Shown in pieces: positions 26,671-35,049 of a DNA stretch of 64,000 nucleotides. The notes beneath the pieces were generated by a model. It was given only the letters and a program-made list of their open reading frames with translations. It made no database searches and was not told where the DNA came from. How positions within the stretch are numbered: position 1 is the first letter of the stretch; each line of letters starts with the position of its first letter. Source of the DNA: Sphingomonas sp. DG1-23 (GTDB lineage: Bacteria; Pseudomonadota; Alphaproteobacteria; Sphingomonadales; Sphingomonadaceae); contig NZ_JAVAMA010000001.1 in NCBI RefSeq assembly GCF_030730875.1, positions 310,001-374,000 of the forward strand, read 5' to 3'. The position numbers were made by a program, and so were the translations under genes.

Positions 26671-27662
26671 AGCAATTCGTCGAGGACGGCATCGACTCCG
26701 AACGCGATCGGATCGGTGCAGGGCAGGCCGTGCCGGTCTTCGAGCCGCGCGCACAGCGCCCGGGCTTCGGCCGGGTCCATCGCCGAGGTGTTGAGACAGA
26801 TGCCGACGGCGCGGACATCGGGACTGGTGAGCCGGGCGACCAGCAGATTCATCTCGATGCACTCTCCCAGCTCGGGCAGCGCCCGCCCGGGGATGCCGCG
26901 CATATGCAGCCGATTGGGATCGTGGCACATCACGATCGCCTCGGGCTGGGCGCCGTGGAGCAGCCCGGTCGAGACGCCGGCGAACGAGGGGTGGAACAGC
27001 GAGCCCTGCCCTTCGATCAGGTCCCAGCCGTCATCGTCGCGCGCCGGGGCGAGCTGCTCGATCCCGCCCGAGATGAAATCGGCGACCACCGCATCGATCG
27101 GCACGCCGCCGCCCGCGATCAGGATGCCGGTCTGGCCCGTCGCGCGGAAATCGGCCTTTAGCCCGCGCGCCTGCATGCCCTGCGCGAGTGCCAAGGTGGT
27201 GTACATCTTGCCGACCGAGCAATCGGTGCCGACGGTGAGCAGCCGGTGCCCGGCGCGCCGGTTGCCGTTGCCGACCTTCAAATTCGCCGGCGGATCGCGC
27301 ACGTCGAACAGCTGGACACCTTTCTCCTGCGCCAGCGCCGCCAGCCGCGGCTCGTCGCGCAACCGCTGGTGGAGCCCCGAGGCGACGTTCATCCCCGCCT
27401 CGAGCGCCGCCAGCGCATCGTCGACCAGATCGCGGCCCAGCGTCCCGCCCGAATTGGCGATGCCGAGCACGAGAGTCCTCGCCCCCGCCGCCGCCCCCTC
27501 GGCGATCGTCATCCGCGGGATGCCCAGAGTCAGCGGGCAATCGTCGTAGCGGAATTCGCCGACGCAATCCTGCGGACGGAAGGCCGCGAGCCCGCGCGAG
27601 GTCTTGATGCCGACGGCATCGGTGCTGTGGCCGAGATAGAGCAGATAGGGAGCGGGGATCAT
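26628..27662 (-). CDS. dgcN: DUF1611 protein, likely D-glutamate N-acetyltransferase (DgcN)
   Basis: The product is a 344-residue DUF1611 protein. An N-terminal Rossmann-like domain with 'GIANSGGTL' is followed by a P-loop domain with 'GTDCSVGK' at 145-152. Characterised DUF1611 members (DgcN) acetylate D-glutamate as the first step of a D-Glu catabolic route, after which DgcA racemises the product. ATG 27662 is preferred to GTG 27665, because GGAAGG then lies at a good distance. It is the first gene of the group and overlaps dgcA by 43 nt. The role follows from family and neighbour; no activity can be read from sequence alone. Confidence 0.85.
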   Translation of the reverse strand: MIPAPYLLYLGHSTDAVGIKTSRGLAAFRPQDCVGEFRYDDCPLTLGIPRMTIAEGAAAGARTLVLGIANSGGTLGRDLVDDALAALEAGMNVASGLHQRLRDEPRLAALAQEKGVQLFDVRDPPANLKVGNGNRRAGHRLLTVGTDCSVGKMYTTLALAQGMQARGLKADFRATGQTGILIAGGGVPIDAVVADFISGGIEQLAPARDDDGWDLIEGQGSLFHPSFAGVSTGLLHGAQPEAIVMCHDPNRLHMRGIPGRALPELGECIEMNLLVARLTSPDVRAVGICLNTSAMDPAEARALCARLEDRHGLPCTDPIAFGVDAVLDELLCPAPSARSTIASH

Positions 27663-27963
27663 CACCTGCCTTCCGTATCGCGCGGCTCCAAAAGTCTGCG
27701 CATAACGTCTGGCGCGCGCGGCATAGCCCCTTGTTATGGCTTGTTTGGCGGGGCTGCATCGCCATTTGTATTCTGCGTGCGACCAAGATTGCGACGGTCA
27801 AAGGCAGCTGCGATCGTGCGCGGCCGAGAATGGTGGAAAGCGCATGGTCTGCTTTGGGGCGGGACCTTGAGAGCCGCCTCTTCCATTCGCCCGTATCAAC
27901 TGGTCACGCCTTGGCACCCTGCAGCGCATCCCCTATTCGACCTGCTCGTGGTGCGAGGCTCCA
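27663..27963. promoter_or_regulatory. Divergent intergenic region, 301 bp
   Basis: It lies between the minus-strand dgcN start and a plus-strand membrane-protein gene. It should contain both promoters. No gene, clear operator or hairpin is evident; base composition drops in GC towards the right end. Confidence 0.4.
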
Positions 27964-28518
27964 GTGTTTGATTCGATTGGCGCATTCAATAAGCAATTCG
28001 TCCCCGTAGAGGGAGGATATCTGTATTATCCATCCAAGAATGGGGGTGGCAAACTTGTAACCGCCGACGAATATAAGCAACTGACAGAAGACTGGCGTAA
28101 GATAGCCGGTCGACGCGGCGTATGGACAGTCGCCGGCATCGTCACTTTGGCGATCATCGTTTGGACCATCATCTCCAGATCATTGTCGCTTCCCGACTGG
28201 TCGGACTCCATCATCATTGGTGCATGCGTTCTCGGCATATCAGCGTGGCTATTCTGGGCTGGCTTTGCCCCGCATCGTCTCGTTCGAGACCGTCCCGCCA
28301 TAGTTCCTCCCAGGCCGGCTTCAGAGGCGAGGCGTCAAGCTCGCGCCATGGTCAATTGGCCTTTTGTAATCGTTGGCCTTTTGCTCTCTGGCATTGTCCT
28401 TATAGGTTCGCTCAACTCGCCGGAACGCGATTTCAACGCATGGGCCTGGCTTGTCGGAAGCGGCCTGATCTTCAGCCTCCATATCTGGGTTGCGATACAG
28501 AAGCTTCGGGACAGGTAA
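27964..28518 (+). CDS. Hypothetical membrane protein, low-GC
   Basis: The product is a 184-residue protein of unknown function. Residues 1-50 are soluble and begin with 'FVPVEGGYLYYPS', a pattern I associate with small membrane proteins in sphingomonads. Transmembrane segments lie at about 53-70, 82-100, 130-148 and 158-176, in two pairs separated by a basic, proline-rich loop. Translation probably starts at GTG 27964, with 'ggctcca' upstream only a weak ribosome site. Codon use is noticeably richer in A/T third positions than the neighbours, which suggests recent acquisition or relaxed selection. No partner gene is evident. Confidence 0.72.
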   Translation: MFDSIGAFNKQFVPVEGGYLYYPSKNGGGKLVTADEYKQLTEDWRKIAGRRGVWTVAGIVTLAIIVWTIISRSLSLPDWSDSIIIGACVLGISAWLFWAGFAPHRLVRDRPAIVPPRPASEARRQARAMVNWPFVIVGLLLSGIVLIGSLNSPERDFNAWAWLVGSGLIFSLHIWVAIQKLRDR

Positions 28519-28548
28519 GCGCGCCCGGCCGGAACATGCCGTTCGCCG

Positions 28549-28562
28549 CCCCCCCCCCCCCC
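28549..28562. repeat. Poly-C tract (14 C)
   Basis: An uninterrupted run of 14 cytosines lies between the convergent 3' ends of the hypothetical membrane protein and the LysR gene. It is outside both coding regions. Such runs are prone to slippage and to sequencing error. Confidence 0.85.
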
Positions 28563-28603
28563 GCGAAGCAGTGACGGGAGAAAGCTTTCCAGCCTATGTC
28601 GTT

Positions 28604-29488
28604 CTACGCCACGTCGATCACGCCGCGCAGGGTCTTGAGGAAATCGGTGGCGAGCGCGGTCAGCGGCCGATTGTGCAGGTACATCGCATGCACCCCGAAG
28701 GTGATCGGCGGCTTGAGCGGCCGCATCGCCAGCCCCGGCGCGAGCGAGGCCTGGGCGGTGAAGCTGTCGACCACGGTCATGCCGACGCCCTGCTGCACCA
28801 GAGCCGCGGCGATGTAGAAGGTCCGGGCGAGGATCACTTCGTCGAGCACGATGCCCTGCCGCTGGACTTCCTGGGTGAACAATTGCCCCATCGGCCCGCT
28901 GGTCGCGAGGCTGATGAAGCGATGACCCTTGAGGCAGCTCATGTCGCAGCGCGGCGGCGCGTCGGGCATGTCCTGCTCGCGATAAAAGACCACCAGTTCG
29001 CCCTCGCCGAGCGGCTTGTGATCGATCGGCGCCGCGGTCGGCACTTCATAGGCGATGGCAATGTCGGTCTCGCGCTCGAACAACTTCCGCAGCAGATCGT
29101 CGTGGTGAACGGTCTGAAGGTCGAACTTCACGTTGTCGCGCGTCTTGAGGAACTGCGCCACCGCGGTCGGCAGCGCCTGCAGCGCGAGGCTCGGCAGCGC
29201 CGAGACGCGCAGCATCCCCCCTGCCCCGCGGCGCAGATTCTTGCCCGCCTCGCGCAGCGCATAGACCCGGTCCTGGATCTCGGAGACTTCGGTGAACAGG
29301 GTGTGCGCGTCCTCGGTCGGCACCAGCCGCCCGTTGGTCCGCTGGAACAATTGAAAGCCGAGCAGCGATTCGGCGTGGCGCAGCATCTTCGACACCGAGG
29401 GCTGCGACACGTTGAGCGCGCGCGCCGCGCCGCTGACCGAGCCGTTCACATAGACGGCGTGGAAGATCTCGATATGCCGCAAGTTCAT
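28604..29488 (-). CDS. LysR-family transcriptional regulator
   Basis: The product is a 294-residue LysR-type regulator. The winged helix-turn-helix occupies residues 1-60 ('[21 protein letters not shown]'-type segment at about 16-36), followed by a linker helix. A periplasmic-binding-like effector domain runs from about residue 90 to the end. It lies alone, 57 bp from the divergent start of a serine hydrolase gene, and may control that gene. It is also the nearest regulator to the D-glutamate group, but a membrane-protein gene and about 0.9 kb separate them. The effector is unknown. Confidence 0.93.
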   Translation of the reverse strand: MNLRHIEIFHAVYVNGSVSGAARALNVSQPSVSKMLRHAESLLGFQLFQRTNGRLVPTEDAHTLFTEVSEIQDRVYALREAGKNLRRGAGGMLRVSALPSLALQALPTAVAQFLKTRDNVKFDLQTVHHDDLLRKLFERETDIAIAYEVPTAAPIDHKPLGEGELVVFYREQDMPDAPPRCDMSCLKGHRFISLATSGPMGQLFTQEVQRQGIVLDEVILARTFYIAAALVQQGVGMTVVDSFTAQASLAPGLAMRPLKPPITFGVHAMYLHNRPLTALATDFLKTLRGVIDVA

Positions 29489-29544
29489 GGGGCGGAAGAC
29501 TATCGCTATTTGCGAAAAGGGAAAGCGCTGGTCATCCTGCCTCG

Positions 29545-30702
29545 ATGTTGCTCCCGGCCTTGCTCCTCGCCTCGCTCCCGCAAACCGCGCCCGATCCGGT
29601 CGCGACGGTCCGCATCGCCTTCGATCGCGAGCGCGAGACCGCGTTGGCCGTGTCGGGCTATGCCGATCTTGCGGCGAAGCGCCCGGTCACGCCCGACGAT
29701 CCGGTGCGGGTCGCCTCGGTCTCGAAGCTGGTCGTCGCGATCGGGGTGCTGCGGCTGGTCGAGCAGGGCAAGCTGAATCTCGACGCCGACGTGTCGATCG
29801 CGCTCGGCCGGAAACTGCGCAATCCCGCCTTTCCGGAAGCGCCGATCACGCTGCGCCTGTTGCTGTCGCACCGCTCGAGCCTGACCGACAATATCGATTA
29901 CGTGCTGCCGCTCGACGCCGACATGGCGGGCGTGCTCGCCGACCCCAAGGCGTGGGACGCCGAACATCCGCCCGGGACCTTCTTCCGCTACGCCAATTTC
30001 AATTTCCCGGTGATCGCCGCGGTGATGGAGCGCGCCACCGGCGAGCGCTTCGACCGGCTGATGGACCGGCTGGTGCTGCGGCCGCTCGAGCTCGATGCCT
30101 GCTATAATTGGGCGAGCTGTTCCCCGGCGACAGCGGCGCGCGCTGTCGTAATCTATCGTGCGAAGCAGCCGACCAAGGACGACAACAAGGGCGCCGCACC
30201 CGCTTGCGCGGTGACCTTGGCCAGCGACGGCAGTTGCGATCTCGGCAAGTGGCGCGCCGGCGCCAATGGCGCGATCTTCTCGCCGCAGGGCGGCCTGCGC
30301 ATCTCCGCGCGCGGGCTGGCGAAGATCGGCCGGCTGTTGCTCGGGGGCGGCAAGCTCGACGGGGTCCGCCTGCTCACCCGCAAATCGGTGGCATTGCTCG
30401 AGACCCCGCTCTGGACGTTCGACGGCAGCAACGGCGACACCAGCAACGGCTTCTATTGCAGCTACGGCCTCGCCATGACCTTCCTGCCGACCGCGCGGCC
30501 GGGATGCCGCGACGCCCTGTTCGGCGATGCCCGTCCGCGCCTCGGCCATGGCGGCGAGGCGTACGGCCTGCGCTCGGGGCTGTGGCTCGATCGCGCGGCG
30601 GGCACCGGAATCGCCTTTTTCGCGACCGACGTGCCCGATACCACCGGCACCCGCTCGGCCTTCACCCCTGTGGAGGAAGCCCTTGCCGCGCCGCCGCGGT
30701 GA
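29545..30702 (+). CDS. Secreted serine hydrolase, beta-lactamase-like
   Basis: The product is a 385-residue hydrolase with a short hydrophobic leader (1-12). SxxK is S58-V-S-K61 in 'VASVSKLV', the Tyr motif is Y-A-N in 'RYANFNF', and the third motif is H-G-G in 'GHGGEAYG'. This is the class C beta-lactamase/D-Ala-D-Ala peptidase fold, most like esterase- or peptidase-type members. The cysteine pairs around 'CYNWASC' and 'CAV...CDL' could form periplasmic disulphides. The gene is divergent from the LysR gene and is followed 112 bp later by a subtilase gene. The substrate is unknown. Confidence 0.87.
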   Translation: MLLPALLLASLPQTAPDPVATVRIAFDRERETALAVSGYADLAAKRPVTPDDPVRVASVSKLVVAIGVLRLVEQGKLNLDADVSIALGRKLRNPAFPEAPITLRLLLSHRSSLTDNIDYVLPLDADMAGVLADPKAWDAEHPPGTFFRYANFNFPVIAAVMERATGERFDRLMDRLVLRPLELDACYNWASCSPATAARAVVIYRAKQPTKDDNKGAAPACAVTLASDGSCDLGKWRAGANGAIFSPQGGLRISARGLAKIGRLLLGGGKLDGVRLLTRKSVALLETPLWTFDGSNGDTSNGFYCSYGLAMTFLPTARPGCRDALFGDARPRLGHGGEAYGLRSGLWLDRAAGTGIAFFATDVPDTTGTRSAFTPVEEALAAPPR

Positions 30703-30814
30703 TTCCTCCACAAACTATTAAGCATACCCCCCGCACATCACCGCAATCCCGCCGCAAAGCTCGGTAGGATAGCAAGATCGAAGTGAATCGCTTTGACCGG
30801 GGGGTCGGGGTTTC

Positions 30815-31600
30815 GTGAACACGCTGTTGTTGTCGCTCGTCGCGCTACTGGAAACCGCCGCGCCCGTCGCCGCGCCGCCGATCATGGCGACGCCGGTGGT
30901 GGTGCCGCCGATCGCCGCTCCGCTGGCGCGGCCGCGCGTGGCGATCATCGACAGCGGCGTGGCGAAGACCAGCGAGCTCGCCGCGCTCGTCTCCGCCGAA
31001 TATGACATGGCCTCGGATCCCGGCCGCACCGCGTTCGAGCCGCGCTACGATCACGGCACGATGGTGGCGACGATCCTCGCCCGCGCCGCGCACGGCCAGG
31101 TCGACATCATCTCGCTGCGCATCGACGATCCCGCGGGCTGCCCGAGCGGCGCCAACCCGCCGTGCCAGCCCTCGGCGGCGCCGGTGGTCCGCGCGATCCG
31201 CCGCGCCGCCGATCTCGGCGTCGATGCGATCAACATCTCGCTCGCGCTCGATCCCGATCCGTCGATCACCGCCGCGATCGCCGACGCCGCCGCCAAAGGC
31301 ATCCGCGTCGTGCTCGCCGCCGGCAACAATGGCTACGATCACCCCGGCAATCTCGGCCCGGCGCGCGCCGCTTACCCTAATGCGGTGCTGGTCGGCGCGA
31401 TCGATTCGGACGGCAAGCCGTGGAGCGGCACCAACCGTCCCGACGCCGCACCCGACGGCTATAATTACGCCTGGGCGCTCGGGGTGAAGGTCCCGACCGC
31501 CGCGATCGACGGCCGCGCGGTCACCGGCACCGGCACTTCGTTCGCCGCCCCGCTCGAGACCGCCCGCTTCCTCGCCAGCCGGACGACCGCGGCGCGCTGA
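30815..31600 (+). CDS. Minimal S8 (subtilisin-like) serine peptidase
   Basis: The product is a 261-residue subtilase with a complete triad: D46 in 'AIIDSGV', H80 in 'YDHGTM' and S242 in 'GTSFAAP'. The oxyanion asparagine is N171 in 'AAGNNG'. It has an N-terminal hydrophobic leader and a short proline-rich stretch but no recognisable prodomain, and it is smaller than typical subtilisins (about 275 mature residues plus propeptide). The likely start is GTG 30815 with a G-rich ribosome site. It probably acts in the periplasm or outside the cell. The substrate and maturation mode are unknown. Confidence 0.85.
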   Translation: MNTLLLSLVALLETAAPVAAPPIMATPVVVPPIAAPLARPRVAIIDSGVAKTSELAALVSAEYDMASDPGRTAFEPRYDHGTMVATILARAAHGQVDIISLRIDDPAGCPSGANPPCQPSAAPVVRAIRRAADLGVDAINISLALDPDPSITAAIADAAAKGIRVVLAAGNNGYDHPGNLGPARAAYPNAVLVGAIDSDGKPWSGTNRPDAAPDGYNYAWALGVKVPTAAIDGRAVTGTGTSFAAPLETARFLASRTTAAR

Positions 31601-31700
31601 GGCGAGCGGCTGCAGCTCCTCCCGCTTCCGGGTGGTTAGCGGCCTGGCTGCTTTCGTGGGCGGCGCTTTACTCCCGGCCGTTCGATGAGGCCGAACGTCG

Positions 31701-32069
31701 TCAATCGGTTGGCGACCTTGCGGCTGCGGTCGGATTTCCAGCCCGTATAACTTTCTCAATCTGCTGCCTGTGCTCCGTACCCCACTCGCAGAGCGGCATG
31801 ATCGCCTTGGCGAGTGTCTTGCCGAAATCCGTCAACGTATAGTCCACCATCGGCGGCACCTGATGGTGATCACGCCTGGTAAGCACGCCGAACGCCGCGA
31901 GCTCACGCAGCTGCTGAATCAAGACCTTTTCACTAATGCCAACAACCAGTTTCTTGATCTCCCCGAAACGCTTCGGCTCGCCCGCAAGGTGAAAAAGGAT
32001 CAGCGGCTTCCACTTGCCGCCTACGACTGCGAGCGAGGCATCCAGGCCGCAAACTCGGGCATAGCTCAT
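31701..32069 (-). CDS. HxlR-family transcriptional regulator
   Basis: The product is a winged-helix regulator of about 122 residues in the HxlR family. 'VVGGKWKPLILFHL' is the family hallmark, followed by 'ISEKVLIQQLRELAAFGVL' in the recognition region and 'YTLTDFGKTL' in the wing. ATG 32069 is used, and GTG 32081 would add four residues. Members often sense reactive electrophiles or small aromatics and control divergent neighbours. The adjacent divergent gene encodes a SnoaL-like protein, and a palindrome lies between them. Confidence 0.9.
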   Translation of the reverse strand: MSYARVCGLDASLAVVGGKWKPLILFHLAGEPKRFGEIKKLVVGISEKVLIQQLRELAAFGVLTRRDHHQVPPMVDYTLTDFGKTLAKAIMPLCEWGTEHRQQIEKVIRAGNPTAAARSPTD

Positions 32070-32088
32070 CAAATTTCTCACACTTACC

Positions 32089-32110
32089 TTTAGGTAGGTT
32101 CTACCCTAAA
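32089..32110. promoter_or_regulatory. Candidate HxlR operator palindrome
   Basis: 'tttaggtag-gtt-ctaccctaaa' is an interrupted palindrome with one extra base in the right arm. It lies just upstream of the HxlR start and in the divergent gap to the SnoaL-like gene, a typical position for an autoregulatory operator. Confidence 0.55.
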
Positions 32111-32216
32111 AGAAATCGCGCGTCCATATCCGGGCAGCCGCGCAGGGCTTTGTTTACGGCCGGGCCGTCGCGCGGTTCATGAACCGGCCCTTGGCTGACT
32201 GGACGAAGGACATTCC

Positions 32217-32636
32217 ATGCAAGAAAATGAAGCCATAATCAGAGATCTTTATGCTTGTGCTGAAGGAAATCGAAGGGATTTTGACGAATTCGTATCGCAC
32301 TTCGCTCCCGACGGATACATGCGTGACATTCCCGCCGGCCTCGAACTTCGAGGGAAGGAGATTAGCGATTATCTCGAAATGGTTACGACTGCTTTTCCAG
32401 ACGTCCATCGAGAGCTTTTCAGCATTTACGTCGCGGGGCAAGTCGTAATAGTCGAGCTTGCAATTCGTGCAAAACATAGCGGTGATCTGCCACTCCCGTC
32501 GGGTACTATTGCTGCCACCGGAAAGGCGATAGATGTGCCTTCCTGCGATGTGTTTCATATCAAGGATGGAAAGATCGCGTCCTTTCATTGTTACAACGCA
32601 TCTTCCGTACTGCTCCAGCAGCTCGGCGCCGACTAA
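32217..32636 (+). CDS. SnoaL-like / NTF2-fold protein
   Basis: The product is a 139-residue protein of the SnoaL-like polyketide-cyclase/NTF2 fold. The pattern of an N-terminal helix pair, 'GKEISDYLEMVTTAFPD', and a final sheet with 'DVFHIKDGKIASFHCY' is typical. Enzymes of this fold catalyse cyclisation, isomerisation or hydrolysis on hydrophobic substrates, and many members are uncharacterised. Codon use is more A/T rich than the surroundings, consistent with transfer. It is divergent from the HxlR gene and probably regulated by it. Confidence 0.85.
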   Translation: MQENEAIIRDLYACAEGNRRDFDEFVSHFAPDGYMRDIPAGLELRGKEISDYLEMVTTAFPDVHRELFSIYVAGQVVIVELAIRAKHSGDLPLPSGTIAATGKAIDVPSCDVFHIKDGKIASFHCYNASSVLLQQLGAD

Positions 32637-32866
32637 CGCGATGGCGCGAGGCACCGTCGACTCACGCCGTCCGGTGCCTCGCGCCGCTACTATGTTCCGC
32701 TCCAGTGCACCCGGTCGATCTTCAACGACTGCGAGTGGTCAACTTTGTCGAGAGGGGAAATGGAGCTAGCGTCCGGTTCTATTGAGCGGTTGCGCCACTT
32801 TGACGTCTACCATCGGGGCGTGACCTGCCGTTCGCGTGCCCGCACGATCTGGCAGCAATCGCTCTC

Positions 32867-33736
32867 TCAAACGTAATGCGGTTCGCCGCGTTCGTGCAGT
32901 TCCTCGTAATGGACCAAAGCCGGCTCGGGGCCGAGCGGCACCGGCGCGCCGCCGCGGAACGCCCATTCGCCGCGGTCGCAATCCTCGGCGCGGACATAGC
33001 CGTTGATGTAGAGCCGGCGCTGGTGGTCCGCGCGGTTGGTCCCCGATCCGTGGACCAGATAGGGGTTCCACAAAGCGAGGTCGCCGGGTTCGAGGACGAG
33101 GTCGATCGCATCGTCGGGCGACAAGCCCGCCGCGAGCAGCACGTCGTCGGCCATCGCATTGCCGAGCACTTCGGTCGAGGTGTCGAGATCGAGCTCGCCC
33201 GCCTGATGGGTGCGCGGAAGGAAGCGCATGCAGCCCGATTGCGGCGTGTGCGGATCGATCGCCAGCCCGGTCTGGACATAGGACGTGCCGAGGTTGCGAT
33301 AGCATGCGTCGGGCTTGCGGAAGCGCGAATCCTGATGCCACGCGAAGTCGCCGATCCCGCCGGGCGCCTTCCAGTGGAGCTGGTTGATGATCTGCTTGAC
33401 GTCGCCGCCGATCAGCGGGGCGAGCATCGCCGCGAAACGCGGGTCGCGCCGGACGCGCTCGAGCACCGGCTGGTGATAGGACGGCCACTGCACCATCCGC
33501 ACCAGCGGCGCGGCGCCGTCGCGCGGCGCGACGTTGTAGAACAGGTTGCCATGGCGGAAGCTGCGGCCGTGCGCGACGCCCTCGGCGTGGATCTGGTCGA
33601 TCGCCGCACCGATCCCGGCCACTTCGTCGGGCGCGAAGAAACCGCGCAGCACCGCATAGCCGTCGCGCTGGAACTTGGCGACATAGTCGTCGGTCTCGGC
33701 GCCGCTGTGCAGCCCAGGCTGTTCGAAACCCACCAT
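32867..33736 (-). CDS. Phytanoyl-CoA dioxygenase (PhyH) family oxygenase
   Basis: The product is a 289-residue Fe(II)/2-oxoglutarate dioxygenase of the PhyH family. The iron triad is H134-x-D136 in 'WHQDSRF' and H229 in 'LVHGSG'. R240 in 'HQRRLYING' is the likely 2-oxoglutarate carboxylate ligand. ATG 33736 is preceded directly by GGAGG, which decides it over an upstream in-frame ATG at 33811. The substrate is unknown. The gene is 85 bp downstream of the iron-permease-like gene on the same strand, and a shared transcript is possible. Confidence 0.9.
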   Translation of the reverse strand: MVGFEQPGLHSGAETDDYVAKFQRDGYAVLRGFFAPDEVAGIGAAIDQIHAEGVAHGRSFRHGNLFYNVAPRDGAAPLVRMVQWPSYHQPVLERVRRDPRFAAMLAPLIGGDVKQIINQLHWKAPGGIGDFAWHQDSRFRKPDACYRNLGTSYVQTGLAIDPHTPQSGCMRFLPRTHQAGELDLDTSTEVLGNAMADDVLLAAGLSPDDAIDLVLEPGDLALWNPYLVHGSGTNRADHQRRLYINGYVRAEDCDRGEWAFRGGAPVPLGPEPALVHYEELHERGEPHYV

Positions 33737-33821
33737 TTTCCTCCACGTGCCGACGGCGTGATTCTGCCGTGCGCGGCGGCGGGACGAAAGAAGCGTGCGG
33801 TCACTCGCCAATGCCCTGCGG

Positions 33822-34238
33822 CTATGGCGCGATGTGCCCGCGCCGCTTGAGCAGGCGGCCGATCCCCTGATGCCGCTCGGGCATCTCGCGCCCGCATTCG
33901 CGCTCGAGTTTGTCGCGGATCGCGATCAGTTCCTTCTCGCCCAGATGCTCGATGCCGATGAATTCGTTGCGGCCGGTGTCGAGCGCGCGGATCAGCTCGT
34001 CGAGCTTGGCCTGGATCGCGGCGGCGTCGCGATTCTGCGCATTCTGGATCAGGAACACCATCAGGAAGGTGACGATCGTCGTGCCGGTGTTGATCACCAG
34101 CTGCCATGTGTCCGACCAGCCGAACAAAGGCCCGCTCAGGCCCCAGCCGACGACGATCAGGAAGGCGATCGCGAACGCCACCGGGCGCCCGGCCCATGCC
34201 GCGACGCCCTGCGCGAACCGCTCGAACACACCGCCCAT
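33822..34238 (-). CDS. Low-affinity iron permease family membrane protein
   Basis: The product is a 138-residue protein matching the bacterial low-affinity iron permease family (Pfam Iron_permease). It has two transmembrane segments, at about 18-38 and 45-66, followed by the diagnostic 'FLIQNAQNRD' and an amphipathic helix. Bacterial members are short relatives of yeast Fet4, and transport has not been shown for them, so the name is nominal. ATG 34238 has AGGGA upstream; the open frame continues further but without coding character. Confidence 0.87.
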   Translation of the reverse strand: MGGVFERFAQGVAAWAGRPVAFAIAFLIVVGWGLSGPLFGWSDTWQLVINTGTTIVTFLMVFLIQNAQNRDAAAIQAKLDELIRALDTGRNEFIGIEHLGEKELIAIRDKLERECGREMPERHQGIGRLLKRRGHIAP

Positions 34239-34336
34239 GCCATTCCCTCTCGATTTTGGCGCAAAGTAGCGAGGGACGCTGCCCCAGTCATCCGCGACCG
34301 CGTGCGTGAGGCCCGAGACGGGAGGCGCAAGAAGCG

Positions 34337-34374
34337 CAAAACGCAAAAGGGGACCGGCATTGCTGCCAGTCCCC
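34337..34374 (-). terminator. Intrinsic terminator on the minus strand
   Basis: An 11-bp stem (34349-34359 with 34364-34374, loop of 4) pairs completely only in minus-strand RNA, where the one irregular pair is G-U. It is followed there by 'ttttgcgtttt'. The nearest minus-strand gene upstream ends about 680 nt away. Confidence 0.75.
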
Positions 34375-35015
34375 ATGTCACCGGACTTCGGCTGCTGATC
34401 CCTAAGGACCGCGCGGCCTGGTTTCGGCGGCATGCTCCACTCGCGCCGGCAAGGGCATGCGAGCTTCGCGTCGGTCACCGGGGCCGGCTGATCGCCACGC
34501 TTCCGAAGAAGCAGGCTTCGGTTCCGGCCTTCGGTGGCCCGCTCCATGACTTCGCCCGAAAGCGGAACCATGAAGCCTTGCTGGATGGGATTTCCCGAAC
34601 GATCCATAGGCTTCGACTTCTCGCTTGCGCGGTGGCCAATGCCCTGGGTTTCGCTCTTCGGGCCGATCCTTCCGTCGATCTGCCGCTTGCGCGGGCCTAT
34701 CGGCTTCGGTCTCGTCCATCAGGCAGGTCCTTCGCCTCGGCCTGCGCTTGCGCGCCGGCTTCGGATCGGGTTCCGCCCGGCTTCGGCGTCTCCCGGGTTC
34801 GCCGCGACGCTTGCGCACCGCCTCGATCCCGCAACTACCGATGCTCTCGCATCCCCGTCTCGTTCCAGCGTGGTTTCCCGAAGGCACCTGCGCTCGATCG
34901 AGCCGTGTAAGGTGTTGATCCGGCTTTGGTTTCCCGCTACCGAACCGTCTTCCCTACAAGACGGATGCTGTCACCGATCCCGAGTCGCGCAAAGGACGAA
35001 ATGCCCCCGCGCGCC

Positions 35016-35024
35016 TGTGGATAA
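35016..35024 (-). other. Isolated DnaA-box match
   Basis: 'ttatccaca' on the minus strand is a perfect match to the DnaA box. A weaker relative follows directly. One box in 64 kb is close to chance, so no origin is claimed. Confidence 0.3.
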
Positions 35025-35049
35025 CGTGAATAACGGGGACAGATCGCCG

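Larger units (their letters stand above)
34239..35049. other. 811-bp region without a secure gene
   Basis: No recognisable protein is encoded. On the minus strand the region ends in a strong intrinsic terminator (34337-34374). A basic 161-codon frame (34402-34887, GTG start) stops 28 nt before that terminator, but its codon use, rich in AGG, CGA and GGA, is unlike the other genes. Adjacent frames look more gene-like over short stretches, as in a decayed gene. The box 'cgcttgcgc' recurs at 34622, 34684, 34745 and 34808, about 62 bp apart. The region is best treated as a minus-strand RNA or a pseudogene of unknown kind. Confidence 0.5.

Noticed and set aside
35016..35024. Replication origin suggested by a DnaA box
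   Set aside because: Only one perfect box is present, with no AT-rich unwinding region, dnaA, hemE, parAB or similar gene. Chance is sufficient.
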